DNA of 60,505 bases from an uncultured Alphaproteobacteria bacterium (GTDB lineage: Bacteria; Pseudomonadota; Alphaproteobacteria; CAAHEQ01; UBA3637): positions 1-60,505 of the forward strand of contig CALGXF010000067.1 in NCBI GenBank assembly GCA_937935995.1. Direction: 5' to 3'. The notes beneath the pieces were generated by a model, which was not told the DNA's origin, made no database searches, and worked only from the letters and a program-made list of their open reading frames with translations. The position numbers and the translations under genes are program-made. Positions 1 to 8,248 of the stretch are shown one piece after another. Each line of letters begins with the position of its first letter. Within the stretch, counting starts at the first letter, position 1.

Positions 1-21
1 GGGGGGGGGGGGGGGGGGGGG
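1..21. repeat. Terminal poly-G run (21 Gs)
   Basis: The contig opens with 21 consecutive Gs. This could be a two-colour-chemistry sequencing artefact or a real homopolymer at which the assembly broke. The same contig has an internal run of 12 Gs at 17690-17701 and stops at another G run at 60492-60495, so a real tract is possible. The exact length should not be trusted. Confidence 0.6.
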
Positions 22-108
22 AGAAAAAGCCCTTCTTTCCAGAATGCATGGACTTTTTTATAAGGGAGATAAATCCATGTAAGTGGCAATACAATACCAC
101 ATGCGCAC

Positions 109-137
109 ACTATGGCATACATTTTGATTTCTGTCAA
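109..137 (-). promoter_or_regulatory. Possible promoter downstream of atpG
   Basis: On the minus strand TTGACA (132-137) is followed 17 bases later by CATAGT (109-114). It lies just past the atpG stop and would transcribe off the left end of the contig. No convincing gene is visible in the remaining 100 bases. The region 1-156 otherwise shows no terminator or RNA gene that I recognise. Confidence 0.35.
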
Positions 138-156
138 TATTTTTATAAAATTTTTT

Positions 157-1050
157 TTAAGATCTTTTTTTAACCTGTAAAGCTTCAGATCCGGAAACCA
201 CGTCAATCAATTCCTCTGTAATAGCTTCTTGGCGCTTTTGTTGGAATTCCAAATTCATTTGTTCCAAACTTTCATCGATGTTTTTTTCCGCGTTTTGCAT
301 GTTAATCATACGCGCATGATGTTCAGCCGCCAAAGACATGGTAATAGCGCCGGACAAAACAATCATCAAATATTCTTGGATAAGTTTGGAAACAAGAAGC
401 TGTGGTTTCAACGTAATCAACGGCACATTATTGGTCGGCCATGGTTCGTTTTTTAAATTTTTGTACTGTTGCAAATCAAAAGGTAACAAAGTCACTTGTT
501 CGATTTTAGTCGGTTGATTGGGGAGTCGTTTATGGTAGAACAACAAAACGCGAGTCGCTTTTGTTTTTTCCATCGCTTCTTCCATGCGCACAATGACCGT
601 AGAAGCAATGCTGTTAATCGCTTTTATCGAATTGGAAACAGCATATTTGGCAAACAAGTCATATTGTTGTTGTTCTGCCAAAGCCGCAACACGTTTGCCG
701 ACGGTGATAAAAACCGCTTCTTTCGGAGAAATGCCTTTTTCTTTCAAAGAAAGAGCTGCCGTTTGCATGATTTCTTTGTTAAATCGGCCGACCAAACCGT
801 TGTCCGAACCGATGACAATCGCAATGGTTTTAGGCTCTGCCGTTGTTTTTTCGTGTGCCGGAATAAACACTGCATTGGTTTTAATCAACGCATGGAAAGC
901 ATTTCGAATCGTGTGTGTATATTCGATTAAAGATTTCTGTGCCTGTTCGTATTGCAAAATACTGACAGAAGACAAAGATTTCATTGTGCTGACGATATTG
1001 CGCAAATCTTCGGTTGTTTTTATGCGTTTCGAAAGCGTTTCCATCGACAT
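157..1050 (-). CDS. atpG: N-type ATPase gamma subunit
   Basis: Central rotor stalk of the rotary ATPase, linking the catalytic alpha3beta3 head to the c-ring. The product is 297 residues, normal for gamma, with the two long helices expected at either end (METLSKRIKTTEDL at the start, EELIDVVSGSEAL near the end). The open frame extends 12 codons further upstream into atpA. I chose the ATG at 1050 because it lies one base past the atpA stop, with AAAAGG about nine bases before it. It is the last gene of the operon, the usual place of gamma in N-ATPase operons (atpDCQRBEFAG). Confidence 0.9.
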   Translation of the reverse strand: MSMETLSKRIKTTEDLRNIVSTMKSLSSVSILQYEQAQKSLIEYTHTIRNAFHALIKTNAVFIPAHEKTTAEPKTIAIVIGSDNGLVGRFNKEIMQTAALSLKEKGISPKEAVFITVGKRVAALAEQQQYDLFAKYAVSNSIKAINSIASTVIVRMEEAMEKTKATRVLLFYHKRLPNQPTKIEQVTLLPFDLQQYKNLKNEPWPTNNVPLITLKPQLLVSKLIQEYLMIVLSGAITMSLAAEHHARMINMQNAEKNIDESLEQMNLEFQQKRQEAITEELIDVVSGSEALQVKKRS

Positions 1051-1051
1051 G

Positions 1052-2566
1052 TTAAATAACCTTTTCCCGTTTAAGCGCTCGTTCAAAAGCCGTCAACATT
1101 TTTTGTTTTGTTTTATCGTCCAGTTTTTGCCGATCCAAAATCGCTTTGGCAATGTCTTTGAAATCCGTATTCATCAAAGAAGCAATGATTTCTTGAGCTT
1201 TTTTATTCTTTTGTGCATCAAGACCGTCCAACAATCCTTCATTGGTTGCCATCAAAATTGCAATTTGATCTGTTACTTTCATCGGTTGGAACTGGCGTTG
1301 TTCCATAACCATGCGAATAGCCCGACCGCGATTTAAGCGTTCTTCGGTTTCTTTGTCCATTTGAGTGCCGAATTTGGCAAAAGATTCCAGCTCTTCAAAT
1401 TGAGAGTAGAACAATTTAAGCGGCCCCACCAAAGACCGATACGCCGGCAGTTGAGCATCTCCACCCACCCGTGATACGGATCGCCCGGTATCAATCGCCG
1501 GCATGGTGCCTTTTTGGAACAAAGAAGCCGATAAATAAATTTGACCGTCCGTAATGGAAATGATGTTTGTCGGAATGTAAGCCGAAATATTGCCGGCTTC
1601 CGTTGACACAATCGGTAAGGCCGTCAATGACCCGCCGCCCAATTTTTTAATTAAATGTGTTGACCGTTCCAACAAGCGCGAATGAATATAGAAAATGTCT
1701 CCGGGATAAGCTTCTCGTCCGGGCGGCCGCCGTAAGAGCAGGGACATTTGTCGATAAGCCCGGGCATGATTGGTTAAATCATCATAAACAATCAAGACAT
1801 CTTTGCCTTGTTCCATGAAGAATTCCCCGATAGTCGTCGCAGCATAAGGAGCAATGTATTGCATACCGGCTTGGTCTTCTCCCGAAGCGACAACCACAAT
1901 GGCGTTTTGTAAAACATCATATTTTTTTAAATCTGCAATAACCCGAGCCACAGCTGCTGCCTGTTGCCCGATAGCGCAATAAATGGAAATGACACCCGTG
2001 TTTTTTTGATTGATGATGGTGTCAAGCGCAATAGCCGTTTTTCCGGTTTGACGATCGCCTAAAATCAATTCGCGCTGTCCGCGTCCGATTGGCGTAAACG
2101 AATCAATGGCTTTTAATCCGGTTTGAAGCGGTTGATCAACCGGTGCCCGATCCATAATGGCATAGGCTTCACGTTCAATCGGCCGGCGTTCTTTGGCTGC
2201 AATGGCTCCTTTGCCGTCTAACGGTTTCCCGACCGGGTCAATCACGCGCCCCAAAAGTTGGTTACTGACCGGAATATCCAAAATCCGATTGGTTCGAATG
2301 GCTTTGTCGCCCGCTTTTAAATGATCGGGATTGTCTAAAAAAACGACGCCGACAGCATCATCAGACAACGTTTGAACCATTCCCGAAACATTGCCCGGAA
2401 ACAACAGCATTTCATCCATTTTGACATTGGAAAGACCCGTTAAGACAGCTGTGCCGGCAGAAATAGATTGAATTTCGCTGACTTCCTGGCTTTTTAAGGA
2501 AGCTTTGGTTTTCTTTGTGCTTTCTTCAATGACATTCATTGCTTTTTCAGAGGCTTTTTTTAACAT
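1052..2566 (-). CDS. atpA: N-type ATPase alpha subunit
   Basis: Non-catalytic nucleotide-binding subunit of the F1-like head, 504 residues, full length. The Walker A motif GDRQTGKT is at residues 170-177, followed by the usual alpha-family sequence through ERSTHLIKKLGGGSLTALP. It has a good ribosome site (AAGGATGAAGAG) before the ATG. It is eighth in the operon, between b and gamma. In canonical F-type operons delta sits between b and alpha; here there is no such gene, as expected for N-ATPases. Confidence 0.95.
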   Translation of the reverse strand: MLKKASEKAMNVIEESTKKTKASLKSQEVSEIQSISAGTAVLTGLSNVKMDEMLLFPGNVSGMVQTLSDDAVGVVFLDNPDHLKAGDKAIRTNRILDIPVSNQLLGRVIDPVGKPLDGKGAIAAKERRPIEREAYAIMDRAPVDQPLQTGLKAIDSFTPIGRGQRELILGDRQTGKTAIALDTIINQKNTGVISIYCAIGQQAAAVARVIADLKKYDVLQNAIVVVASGEDQAGMQYIAPYAATTIGEFFMEQGKDVLIVYDDLTNHARAYRQMSLLLRRPPGREAYPGDIFYIHSRLLERSTHLIKKLGGGSLTALPIVSTEAGNISAYIPTNIISITDGQIYLSASLFQKGTMPAIDTGRSVSRVGGDAQLPAYRSLVGPLKLFYSQFEELESFAKFGTQMDKETEERLNRGRAIRMVMEQRQFQPMKVTDQIAILMATNEGLLDGLDAQKNKKAQEIIASLMNTDFKDIAKAILDRQKLDDKTKQKMLTAFERALKREKVI

Positions 2567-2577
2567 CTCTTCATCCT

Positions 2578-3351
2578 TTATTCTTGCTGAATCAGACCCG
2601 TCATTGCCGTATCCAAATTCGTTTCAAACTGTTCCAGATATTGACGCATGTTCCAAGATATGATTTGTTCGCCGGCTTGTAATTCAATGCCTGATAATAA
2701 AGCCGGTTCTTCTTTAAATGTAAACCGAACATCCGAAGAAATATCCAAAACATCCGTCAAAAAGGCACCCATCTCTTTTTTCTGTTCCGGCGTCATTTTG
2801 ACGGCACTGATAAACGTGACACGCCCGGTTTGCCGAATATAATCCGCAAAAGCCTTTTTTTCTTTGGCCGGCATCGCCGTCAATTTTCGTTTGAATTGAT
2901 CTTCGATTAACGCATGCAAAGAAACGCCGGCCATCTGTTTGATGGATTGGTCTGCAAAGAGTTTAAATTGTTCCAAAATCAAATTCCGTAAATTGTTGTC
3001 AAAAGCTTTTTTTTCGTTCATCAGCTCTTCTTGCCAGCGTTTACGTGATTTGGTGACATCTTCTTTGGCTTCACTTAATAATACTTCTTTAATGTGGTCC
3101 GATTCTTTTCTGGCTTCTTCGAACATTTTTTGGCGGTCAGCTTCAAATGTGTCGATTTTTTGTTCATAAAGCTGTTGCTGACGGATGGCTTTATCCGCCT
3201 GTTCGCGTGCCGTGTTTAACCGTTCGGCGATTTTCGCCTGCCGCGCATCAACAGCCCTTAAAATCGGCGTATACAAAAACCGCTTTAACAGCCAGATTAA
3301 AATGACCAGATTGATAATCTGCGCCACAAGCGTAAACGTGTCAATTCCCAT
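2578..3351 (-). CDS. atpF: N-type ATPase b subunit with delta-like C-terminus
   Basis: Peripheral stalk subunit of 257 residues, about 100 longer than an ordinary b. It has one N-terminal membrane segment (VAQIINLVILIWLLKRFLY), then a long charged coiled coil (about 35-150). The last 90 or so residues (from GRVTFISAVKMTPEQKKEMG to SGIELQAGEQIISWNMR) resemble the C-terminal domain of the F-ATPase delta subunit. The fusion would explain why no atpH is present. The delta resemblance is my reading by eye; the b assignment is firm from the operon position. Confidence 0.9.
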   Translation of the reverse strand: MGIDTFTLVAQIINLVILIWLLKRFLYTPILRAVDARQAKIAERLNTAREQADKAIRQQQLYEQKIDTFEADRQKMFEEARKESDHIKEVLLSEAKEDVTKSRKRWQEELMNEKKAFDNNLRNLILEQFKLFADQSIKQMAGVSLHALIEDQFKRKLTAMPAKEKKAFADYIRQTGRVTFISAVKMTPEQKKEMGAFLTDVLDISSDVRFTFKEEPALLSGIELQAGEQIISWNMRQYLEQFETNLDTAMTGLIQQE

Positions 3352-3364
3352 GACAACTCCTTAC

Positions 3365-3643
3365 TTATTTTGTCGCCGCTTCGACAGCATAATCCCAAAA
3401 CGGGTTGGCATAAAATGTTAAAAACGAAATCAGCAAAGAATATAAAGCCGTCGTTTCCACCATCGCCATCGTAACGAATAAAGTACTTCTGATTCGGCTG
3501 GCTTCGTCAGGTTGTTGAGCCATAGCTTGTAAAGCCGCCGCTGCGGCATTTCCTTCGCCGACCGCAGAACCTAAAGACCCGATACCCATACACAAACCTG
3601 CTGCTAACACAGAAAAAGCACCGATTAAACTAATTGCATCCAT
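3365..3643 (-). CDS. atpE: N-type ATPase c subunit (two-carboxylate type)
   Basis: Rotor-ring proteolipid of 92 residues forming a two-helix hairpin around the polar loop AQQPDEA. The ion-binding positions are visible: Glu30 in the first helix (AVGEGN), where sodium-binding c subunits carry Gln, and Glu63-Thr64-Thr65 with Tyr68 in the second (VETTALY). The ET..Y pattern is typical of Na+-type sites, while the extra Glu makes a two-carboxylate site. Ion choice, H+ or Na+, cannot be settled by reading. Genes a and b flank it. Confidence 0.93.
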   Translation of the reverse strand: MDAISLIGAFSVLAAGLCMGIGSLGSAVGEGNAAAAALQAMAQQPDEASRIRSTLFVTMAMVETTALYSLLISFLTFYANPFWDYAVEAATK

Positions 3644-3658
3644 TTTTTATCTCCTTTT

Positions 3659-4354
3659 TTAATAAGTTGGACTTTCTTCTTCCACATAGGGCGTTGTCGG
3701 CCCGACGTTTGACATATAAACAATTGCCAGCAATGCAAAGATATAGGCTTGAATTGAACCGGTCAGTAAGCCTAATACCTGCATCGAAAGTGGTAATAAG
3801 AGCGGAACGAATGATGTTAAAATGCTGGCAAACATCACCCCGCTTAACATATTACCGTACAAACGAAGCGCCATTGAAAAGGTTGACGCAAATTCGCTGA
3901 ACAAATTCATCGGCAGCATAATCGGGGAAGGGTCAATGAACTTTTTTAAATAACCTAAAACACCCGCGTTTTGAATGGCATGGTAAGGAATGGCACAAAA
4001 AACAACCAAAGCAAAAGCAATCGTTGTGCTTAAAGAAGCTGTCGGTGGTTGAAACCATGGAAAAATCGTCAAAAAATTGCTGACCAAAATAAACATAAAT
4101 AACCCGATGCCCAATCCCAAATATTTGGCCGGATTATCATTGCTGGTGTCTTTGATTTCTTTGCGCAACCAAACCACGACCATTTCCATCAGCGTTTGCC
4201 ATCTGGATGTTTGAATATCGTCACTTAAAAAGCGTGTTGCCAAAAACGAAAAGACCATCAAAACCGCCATGACAATCCAGCTTGAAAAAATCGTCACGTT
4301 AATCGGCAGATTAAACAAGTGAAAAACAATCATCGTGTCATAATTTTCAAACAT
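3659..4354 (-). CDS. atpB: N-type ATPase a subunit
   Basis: Membrane stator subunit carrying the ion half-channels, 231 residues with five or six hydrophobic segments. The essential arginine is in ALRLYGNMLSG, the conserved helix of the family. The reading frame overlaps the end of atpR by eight bases, so translation is probably coupled. Together with the c-ring it would move H+ or Na+ across the inner membrane. Confidence 0.92.
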   Translation of the reverse strand: MFENYDTMIVFHLFNLPINVTIFSSWIVMAVLMVFSFLATRFLSDDIQTSRWQTLMEMVVVWLRKEIKDTSNDNPAKYLGLGIGLFMFILVSNFLTIFPWFQPPTASLSTTIAFALVVFCAIPYHAIQNAGVLGYLKKFIDPSPIMLPMNLFSEFASTFSMALRLYGNMLSGVMFASILTSFVPLLLPLSMQVLGLLTGSIQAYIFALLAIVYMSNVGPTTPYVEEESPTY

Positions 4355-4679
4355 GTTTTTTCTCCCGCAGCATTTTTTTTACCTTTTTCGTGGCGATAAT
4401 GCGCATGACCATGAATCCGATGAAGAAAATAATAATTTTGACGATGTTTTTATCGGGATAAGCAACCCACATGAGGGCGATAAAAAAGACAATGAACCGA
4501 ACCAAAGCCGTTGAAAACAAATAGAATTTCATTTTTTCCATTTGCGTGACGCGCACAACGGTTTTCCATTGAGAATAAGCAAATATCGCCCCGATTATCA
4601 GGCCGAACAAAAACAACCCGACGCCGGTTAATGGCGAGATTTGAGAAAGCATATAAGAAAGGGCATTCGTTTCGGTCAT
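4347..4679 (-). CDS. atpR: N-ATPase-specific membrane subunit AtpR
   Basis: Small membrane protein of 110 residues with three hydrophobic segments (about 17-34, 55-75 and 80-97) and a very basic C-terminus (KKVKKMLREKKH). Position between atpQ and atpB identifies it as AtpR, found only in N-type ATPase operons. Its role is unproven; it is thought to help assemble or line the c-ring. It overlaps atpQ by four bases and atpB by eight. Confidence 0.85.
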   Translation of the reverse strand: MTETNALSYMLSQISPLTGVGLFLFGLIIGAIFAYSQWKTVVRVTQMEKMKFYLFSTALVRFIVFFIALMWVAYPDKNIVKIIIFFIGFMVMRIIATKKVKKMLREKKHV

Positions 4680-5020
4680 TTATTGATTTTCATCCTTTCC
4701 TGTTCTTTGCGATAAGCTTCATCGACTTTTTGAATACCTTCTTTTTTAATCCAAACGTACGCATAATAAAGACCGATAACAAAGCCGATAAGCATCAAAT
4801 TTAACCGCCATGAAATCGGATCTATCGAATATTTTTCATCCAGCCAGCCGCCGATGAGAATGGCCAGCAAAATGGGCGAGATGATAATCCCTCCCAAAAT
4901 ACCGATAATACCGACGTTTACATATAAAGACCGATAATCACGGTTTTCAAGCTGGCGTGCTTTGTGAATTAACTGTGTTTCGATTTTTTTATCATCCGTC
5001 GGGTCAAATTGCTTGTCCAT
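4676..5020 (-). CDS. atpQ: N-ATPase AtpQ (AtpI-like) subunit
   Basis: 114-residue protein with two hydrophobic segments separated by GGWLDEKYSIDPISW, the pattern of the AtpI/Mg2+-transport family that assists c-ring assembly in F-type operons. In N-ATPase operons this gene (AtpQ) lies directly after atpC, as here. The N-terminus is polar and the C-terminus basic. Its start is one base after the atpC stop. Confidence 0.85.
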   Translation of the reverse strand: MDKQFDPTDDKKIETQLIHKARQLENRDYRSLYVNVGIIGILGGIIISPILLAILIGGWLDEKYSIDPISWRLNLMLIGFVIGLYYAYVWIKKEGIQKVDEAYRKEQERMKINK

Positions 5021-5021
5021 T

Positions 5022-5414
5022 TTATCCGTCCTGTCCGTTTAACTGCATAATGCCGCGGGTAAGGCCTGCTTCCAACCGAGCCATTGCCGTGTTGACTTCT
5101 TTGCGTTCTTCTTCGTCTTGTTTAAACTCTGTTTGAATGGCATTCGTTAAGGTTGCAAGACTGTCATTCAAAATGGCTTTTTGAACCGACATGGAAACAG
5201 TATCGCCTTGTTTCACCAAAATACCGTGGTTACAGGCCATGTAATGAATTTTATCATCCGTTGTTTGGTATTTGACGATATTCGGCGGCATCGCCGTTAC
5301 AAAATCAACATGTTTCGGTAATAACGTGTAGTAACCGTTTAAAGCTTCAAAATCGATTTTTTGAATTTCTTTTTCCATGACGATGCCAATTGGTGAGTAA
5401 ACTTTTAAAATCAT
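5022..5414 (-). CDS. atpC: N-type ATPase epsilon subunit
   Basis: Rotor subunit of 130 residues. The N-terminal beta-sandwich is recognisable (IDFEALNGYYTLLPKHVDFV, MACNHGILV). A shorter C-terminal helical part follows. It overlaps the atpD stop by four bases. In F-type enzymes the C-terminal helices inhibit ATP hydrolysis; whether that applies here cannot be read from the sequence. Confidence 0.9.
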   Translation of the reverse strand: MILKVYSPIGIVMEKEIQKIDFEALNGYYTLLPKHVDFVTAMPPNIVKYQTTDDKIHYMACNHGILVKQGDTVSMSVQKAILNDSLATLTNAIQTEFKQDEEERKEVNTAMARLEAGLTRGIMQLNGQDG

Positions 5415-6820
5415 TCATTCACCGCTTTCTTTTGTTTTTTCTTGCGCTTTTCAAGAACTTCGTCAATCGTACCGATCATGAAAAAGTCGTTTTCGGACAT
5501 GTCATTAAATTCTCCGGATAAAATGCGTTCACATCCGCTAATCGTGTCTTCCAGATTAACAGAGCGGCCTTCCATGCCGGTGAATTGTTGCGTTGTAAAG
5601 AAAGGCTGTGTCAAGAAGCGTTCCAATTTCCGAGCCGTTAAAACGGTTTGTTGGTCATGTTCGGGCAGTTCGTCAAAGCCCAGCATAGCAATGATGTCTT
5701 TTAAATCTTCGTATTCAGCCAAACAACGGCGGACTTCGGTTGCCACTTTATAATGACGTTCGCCCACAATGAGCGGTGTCAGCATATTGGAAGAAGATTG
5801 CAATGGGTCGACGGCCGGATACAATCCTTGCGCCGCGCGTGTTCTGGATAACACGATGCTGGCCGATAAGTGCGCAAACGTGTGAACTGCTGACGGATCC
5901 GTAAAATCATCAGCCGGTACATAAACGGCTTGAATGGATGTAATGGCCGCTTTGTCCGTACTGGAAATTCTTTCTTCCAATTCTGCAATATCTGTGCCGA
6001 GCGACGGTTGATACCCCACGCGGGACGGAATTTGTCCCAGCAAAACGGAAACTTCGGAACCGGCCTGTACAAACCGGAAAATGTTGTCAATTAACAAAAG
6101 AACATCTTGTTTTTTCTGATCTCTGAAATATTCAGCCATCGTCAGTGCTGATAAAGCCACGCGAAACCGCACGCCGGGTGCTTCGTTCATTTGACCGAAA
6201 ACCATAACGGTTTTTTTCAAAACGCCGGCTTCTTGCATTTCCCGATACAGTTGTTCGCCTTCCCGGGAACGTTCTCCGACTCCGCAAAACAAGCTGACGC
6301 CCTCATAGCGGCCGACCATGTTGTTAATCATTTCGGTAATCAAAACCGTTTTACCGACACCTGCACCCCCGAACAATCCCGCTTTGCCGCCGCGTTCCAT
6401 CGGCGCCAGTAAGTCAATTGCTTTGATGCCCGAGACAAAGATTTCGGACGAAACTTGGCGCTTGTCCAAAGGAATCGCCGGCGCATGAATAGGGTCGTCT
6501 TGAGTCGCTTTCACCGGGCCTTTGCCGTCAATCGGTTGACCGAACACATTAAACATCCGTCCCAACGTCGCCGGACCCACCGGAACCCGGATTTGATGTC
6601 CCGTGTCCACGATGTCCATGTGGCGGGAAAGGCCGCGCGTTGATCCCAAAGCCAACCCGCGTACGGTTTTTTCATCCACGTATCCTTGAACTTCGACGAC
6701 TAAATCTTGGTTTTCTCCCGTCCGCAGCTCGTTGTAAATCGCCGGTAAGTCTTTGTCAAACCGCGCATGAATGACGCTGCCTTGAATAGATGTAATTTTC
6801 CCGATATTTGTTTTTGCCAT
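5411..6820 (-). CDS. atpD: N-type ATPase beta subunit
   Basis: Catalytic subunit, 469 residues, full length. Walker A GGAGVGKT is at 151-158, followed by the GERSREG motif carrying the catalytic glutamate and the Walker B stretch DVLLLIDNIFRF. It is the first gene of the operon and is preceded by a strong promoter. Beta at the front and gamma at the end is the diagnostic N-ATPase order. Alphaproteobacteria usually also have canonical atpHAGDC and atpIBEF clusters; neither is in this window. Confidence 0.96.
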   Translation of the reverse strand: MAKTNIGKITSIQGSVIHARFDKDLPAIYNELRTGENQDLVVEVQGYVDEKTVRGLALGSTRGLSRHMDIVDTGHQIRVPVGPATLGRMFNVFGQPIDGKGPVKATQDDPIHAPAIPLDKRQVSSEIFVSGIKAIDLLAPMERGGKAGLFGGAGVGKTVLITEMINNMVGRYEGVSLFCGVGERSREGEQLYREMQEAGVLKKTVMVFGQMNEAPGVRFRVALSALTMAEYFRDQKKQDVLLLIDNIFRFVQAGSEVSVLLGQIPSRVGYQPSLGTDIAELEERISSTDKAAITSIQAVYVPADDFTDPSAVHTFAHLSASIVLSRTRAAQGLYPAVDPLQSSSNMLTPLIVGERHYKVATEVRRCLAEYEDLKDIIAMLGFDELPEHDQQTVLTARKLERFLTQPFFTTQQFTGMEGRSVNLEDTISGCERILSGEFNDMSENDFFMIGTIDEVLEKRKKKQKKAVNE

Positions 6821-6843
6821 GTGTCCCCTCTTAACTTTCTTTT

Positions 6844-6872
6844 GTTATAAAATGACTTTAAATATCCGTCAA
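6844..6872 (-). promoter_or_regulatory. Promoter of the N-ATPase operon
   Basis: On the minus strand TTGACG (6867-6872), a 17-base spacer, then TATAAC (6844-6849), close to the sigma-70 consensus. It lies between the stop of the upstream protease gene and the atpD start, so the ATPase operon has its own promoter. Confidence 0.75.
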
Positions 6873-6888
6873 GAGGAAAGTGTGCGCT

Positions 6889-8202
6889 TTATTTTAATTT
6901 GTTGCGCGTAATGCTTTCTTCCAAATCTTGTAACCGCAACGTTTTAATCGCGTCCTGTTTCAATAAAGGCAATGCTTTTTTGATTTTGGCCAAAGCATCC
7001 GGATATTGACCGGTGCTGTAATCGTATTCGGCCATCGCATAAAGAGCTTCTCCTTTTTTGCCTTGCATGCCGTAACCGCGCCCCAAAAAAGACCACGCAT
7101 CGGGCAAATAAGCATCGCGTGCCACAATGTATTCCAAATGTTGAACCGCTTCATCGGGATGATCATCTTCCAGCAACGCATGTGCCAAAGATAACCGAAT
7201 TAACGGGGCTTCGGGCATTTTATCAACGGCTTTTTGATAAGCCTTGATTGCGGTTTTAACTTGCCCTGTTTCAAACAGAATTTGGCCTTTAAGTTCCCAA
7301 AAATAGGGATTGTTCGGCTCCTTTTCGATGAGTTCGTCCGTTGCCTTTAAAGCTTCTTGAATGCGCGTGCTTTTGAAATAAGCAATCGCTTTGGCATACA
7401 AAGCCGCTTCGTCATTTCCTTTATACGTTTGTAACGTTTGTTGCGGTTCGTTTAAAAAGGCGAATAATTTGGCTTTAATTAAATGAAATTCTTTATCATC
7501 CGTTAACGGAATGTCCGTCTGGGCAGCGTTTTGCAAAAATTGAATCCGATCTTGGGTCAGCGGGTGTGTTTGCGTGTAAGCATAACGAGGATCAATAATC
7601 AATCGTTCATTCGCCTGAATTTTACGCATAACCGATAGCAGGCCGGCCGGTGAATAGCCGATTTTTCGAATAAGCCGAATGCCGGTGCTGTCCGCCGCAT
7701 TTTCTTCGGAGATGCGATAGGAACTGAAAAAGTTTTGAGCCGTTCCCATACCGCCGGCCATAATCGCGACACCGACATCACCGCGTCCTGAAGCAACGGC
7801 AGCGATACCGCCCAGAATTGTGGTGACAAGCGCCGTTCGTTGAGCTCTTTGCATATTATCATAAAGCCGGACAGAGTGGCCGCCGACGATATGTCCGGTT
7901 TCGTGTGCCAGAACACCGAAGAATTCATCGCTGTTATCCACGTTGGTGATGAGCCCTGTATGGATAAACACCGTTGTCCCGCCGGCGACAAAAGCATTTA
8001 ACGTATCATCTTGAATAAAAACGACATCAGCGGCATTTTGGTTCAAACCGGCCGCTTTGAACAGCCTTTTGACGTTTCTAATTGTGTATTGTTCCATTTC
8101 AGTGTCGCGAATAATCGATAAAGGCTTGCAATGCACACGGGAATATGGCATAAATAAGCATATCATTATCAAGACATAAAAAAGGATTTTTTGAATGAAC
8201 AT
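6889..8202 (-). CDS. M48 metallopeptidase with TPR repeats (BepA-like)
   Basis: Periplasmic zinc protease of 437 residues. An N-terminal signal segment (about 1-26) is followed by the M48 domain with the zinc motif HETGH (His100, Glu101, His104) and the third ligand region EENAAD. From about residue 230 on there are TPR-type helical repeats. The same build is seen in E. coli BepA/YfgC, which inspects or degrades beta-barrel proteins and LptD at the outer membrane. It is divergent from the lipoprotein gene at 8249, and the two start regions are under 50 bases apart. Confidence 0.88.
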   Translation of the reverse strand: MFIQKILFYVLIMICLFMPYSRVHCKPLSIIRDTEMEQYTIRNVKRLFKAAGLNQNAADVVFIQDDTLNAFVAGGTTVFIHTGLITNVDNSDEFFGVLAHETGHIVGGHSVRLYDNMQRAQRTALVTTILGGIAAVASGRGDVGVAIMAGGMGTAQNFFSSYRISEENAADSTGIRLIRKIGYSPAGLLSVMRKIQANERLIIDPRYAYTQTHPLTQDRIQFLQNAAQTDIPLTDDKEFHLIKAKLFAFLNEPQQTLQTYKGNDEAALYAKAIAYFKSTRIQEALKATDELIEKEPNNPYFWELKGQILFETGQVKTAIKAYQKAVDKMPEAPLIRLSLAHALLEDDHPDEAVQHLEYIVARDAYLPDAWSFLGRGYGMQGKKGEALYAMAEYDYSTGQYPDALAKIKKALPLLKQDAIKTLRLQDLEESITRNKLK

Positions 8203-8248
8203 GTACCGTTTCCTTTGTTTTAAGCGTTATTTTAAGGGCTTTGCGCCG

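Noticed and set aside
1..122. Minus-strand frame starting MYAIVCACG and running into a poly-proline stretch
   Set aside because: No ribosome site, the proline run comes from the poly-G artefact or tract, and the promoter seen there starts inside the frame.
496..1336. Long plus-strand frames over the ATPase genes
   Set aside because: They lie opposite atpG and atpA and have no family sequence or ribosome site.
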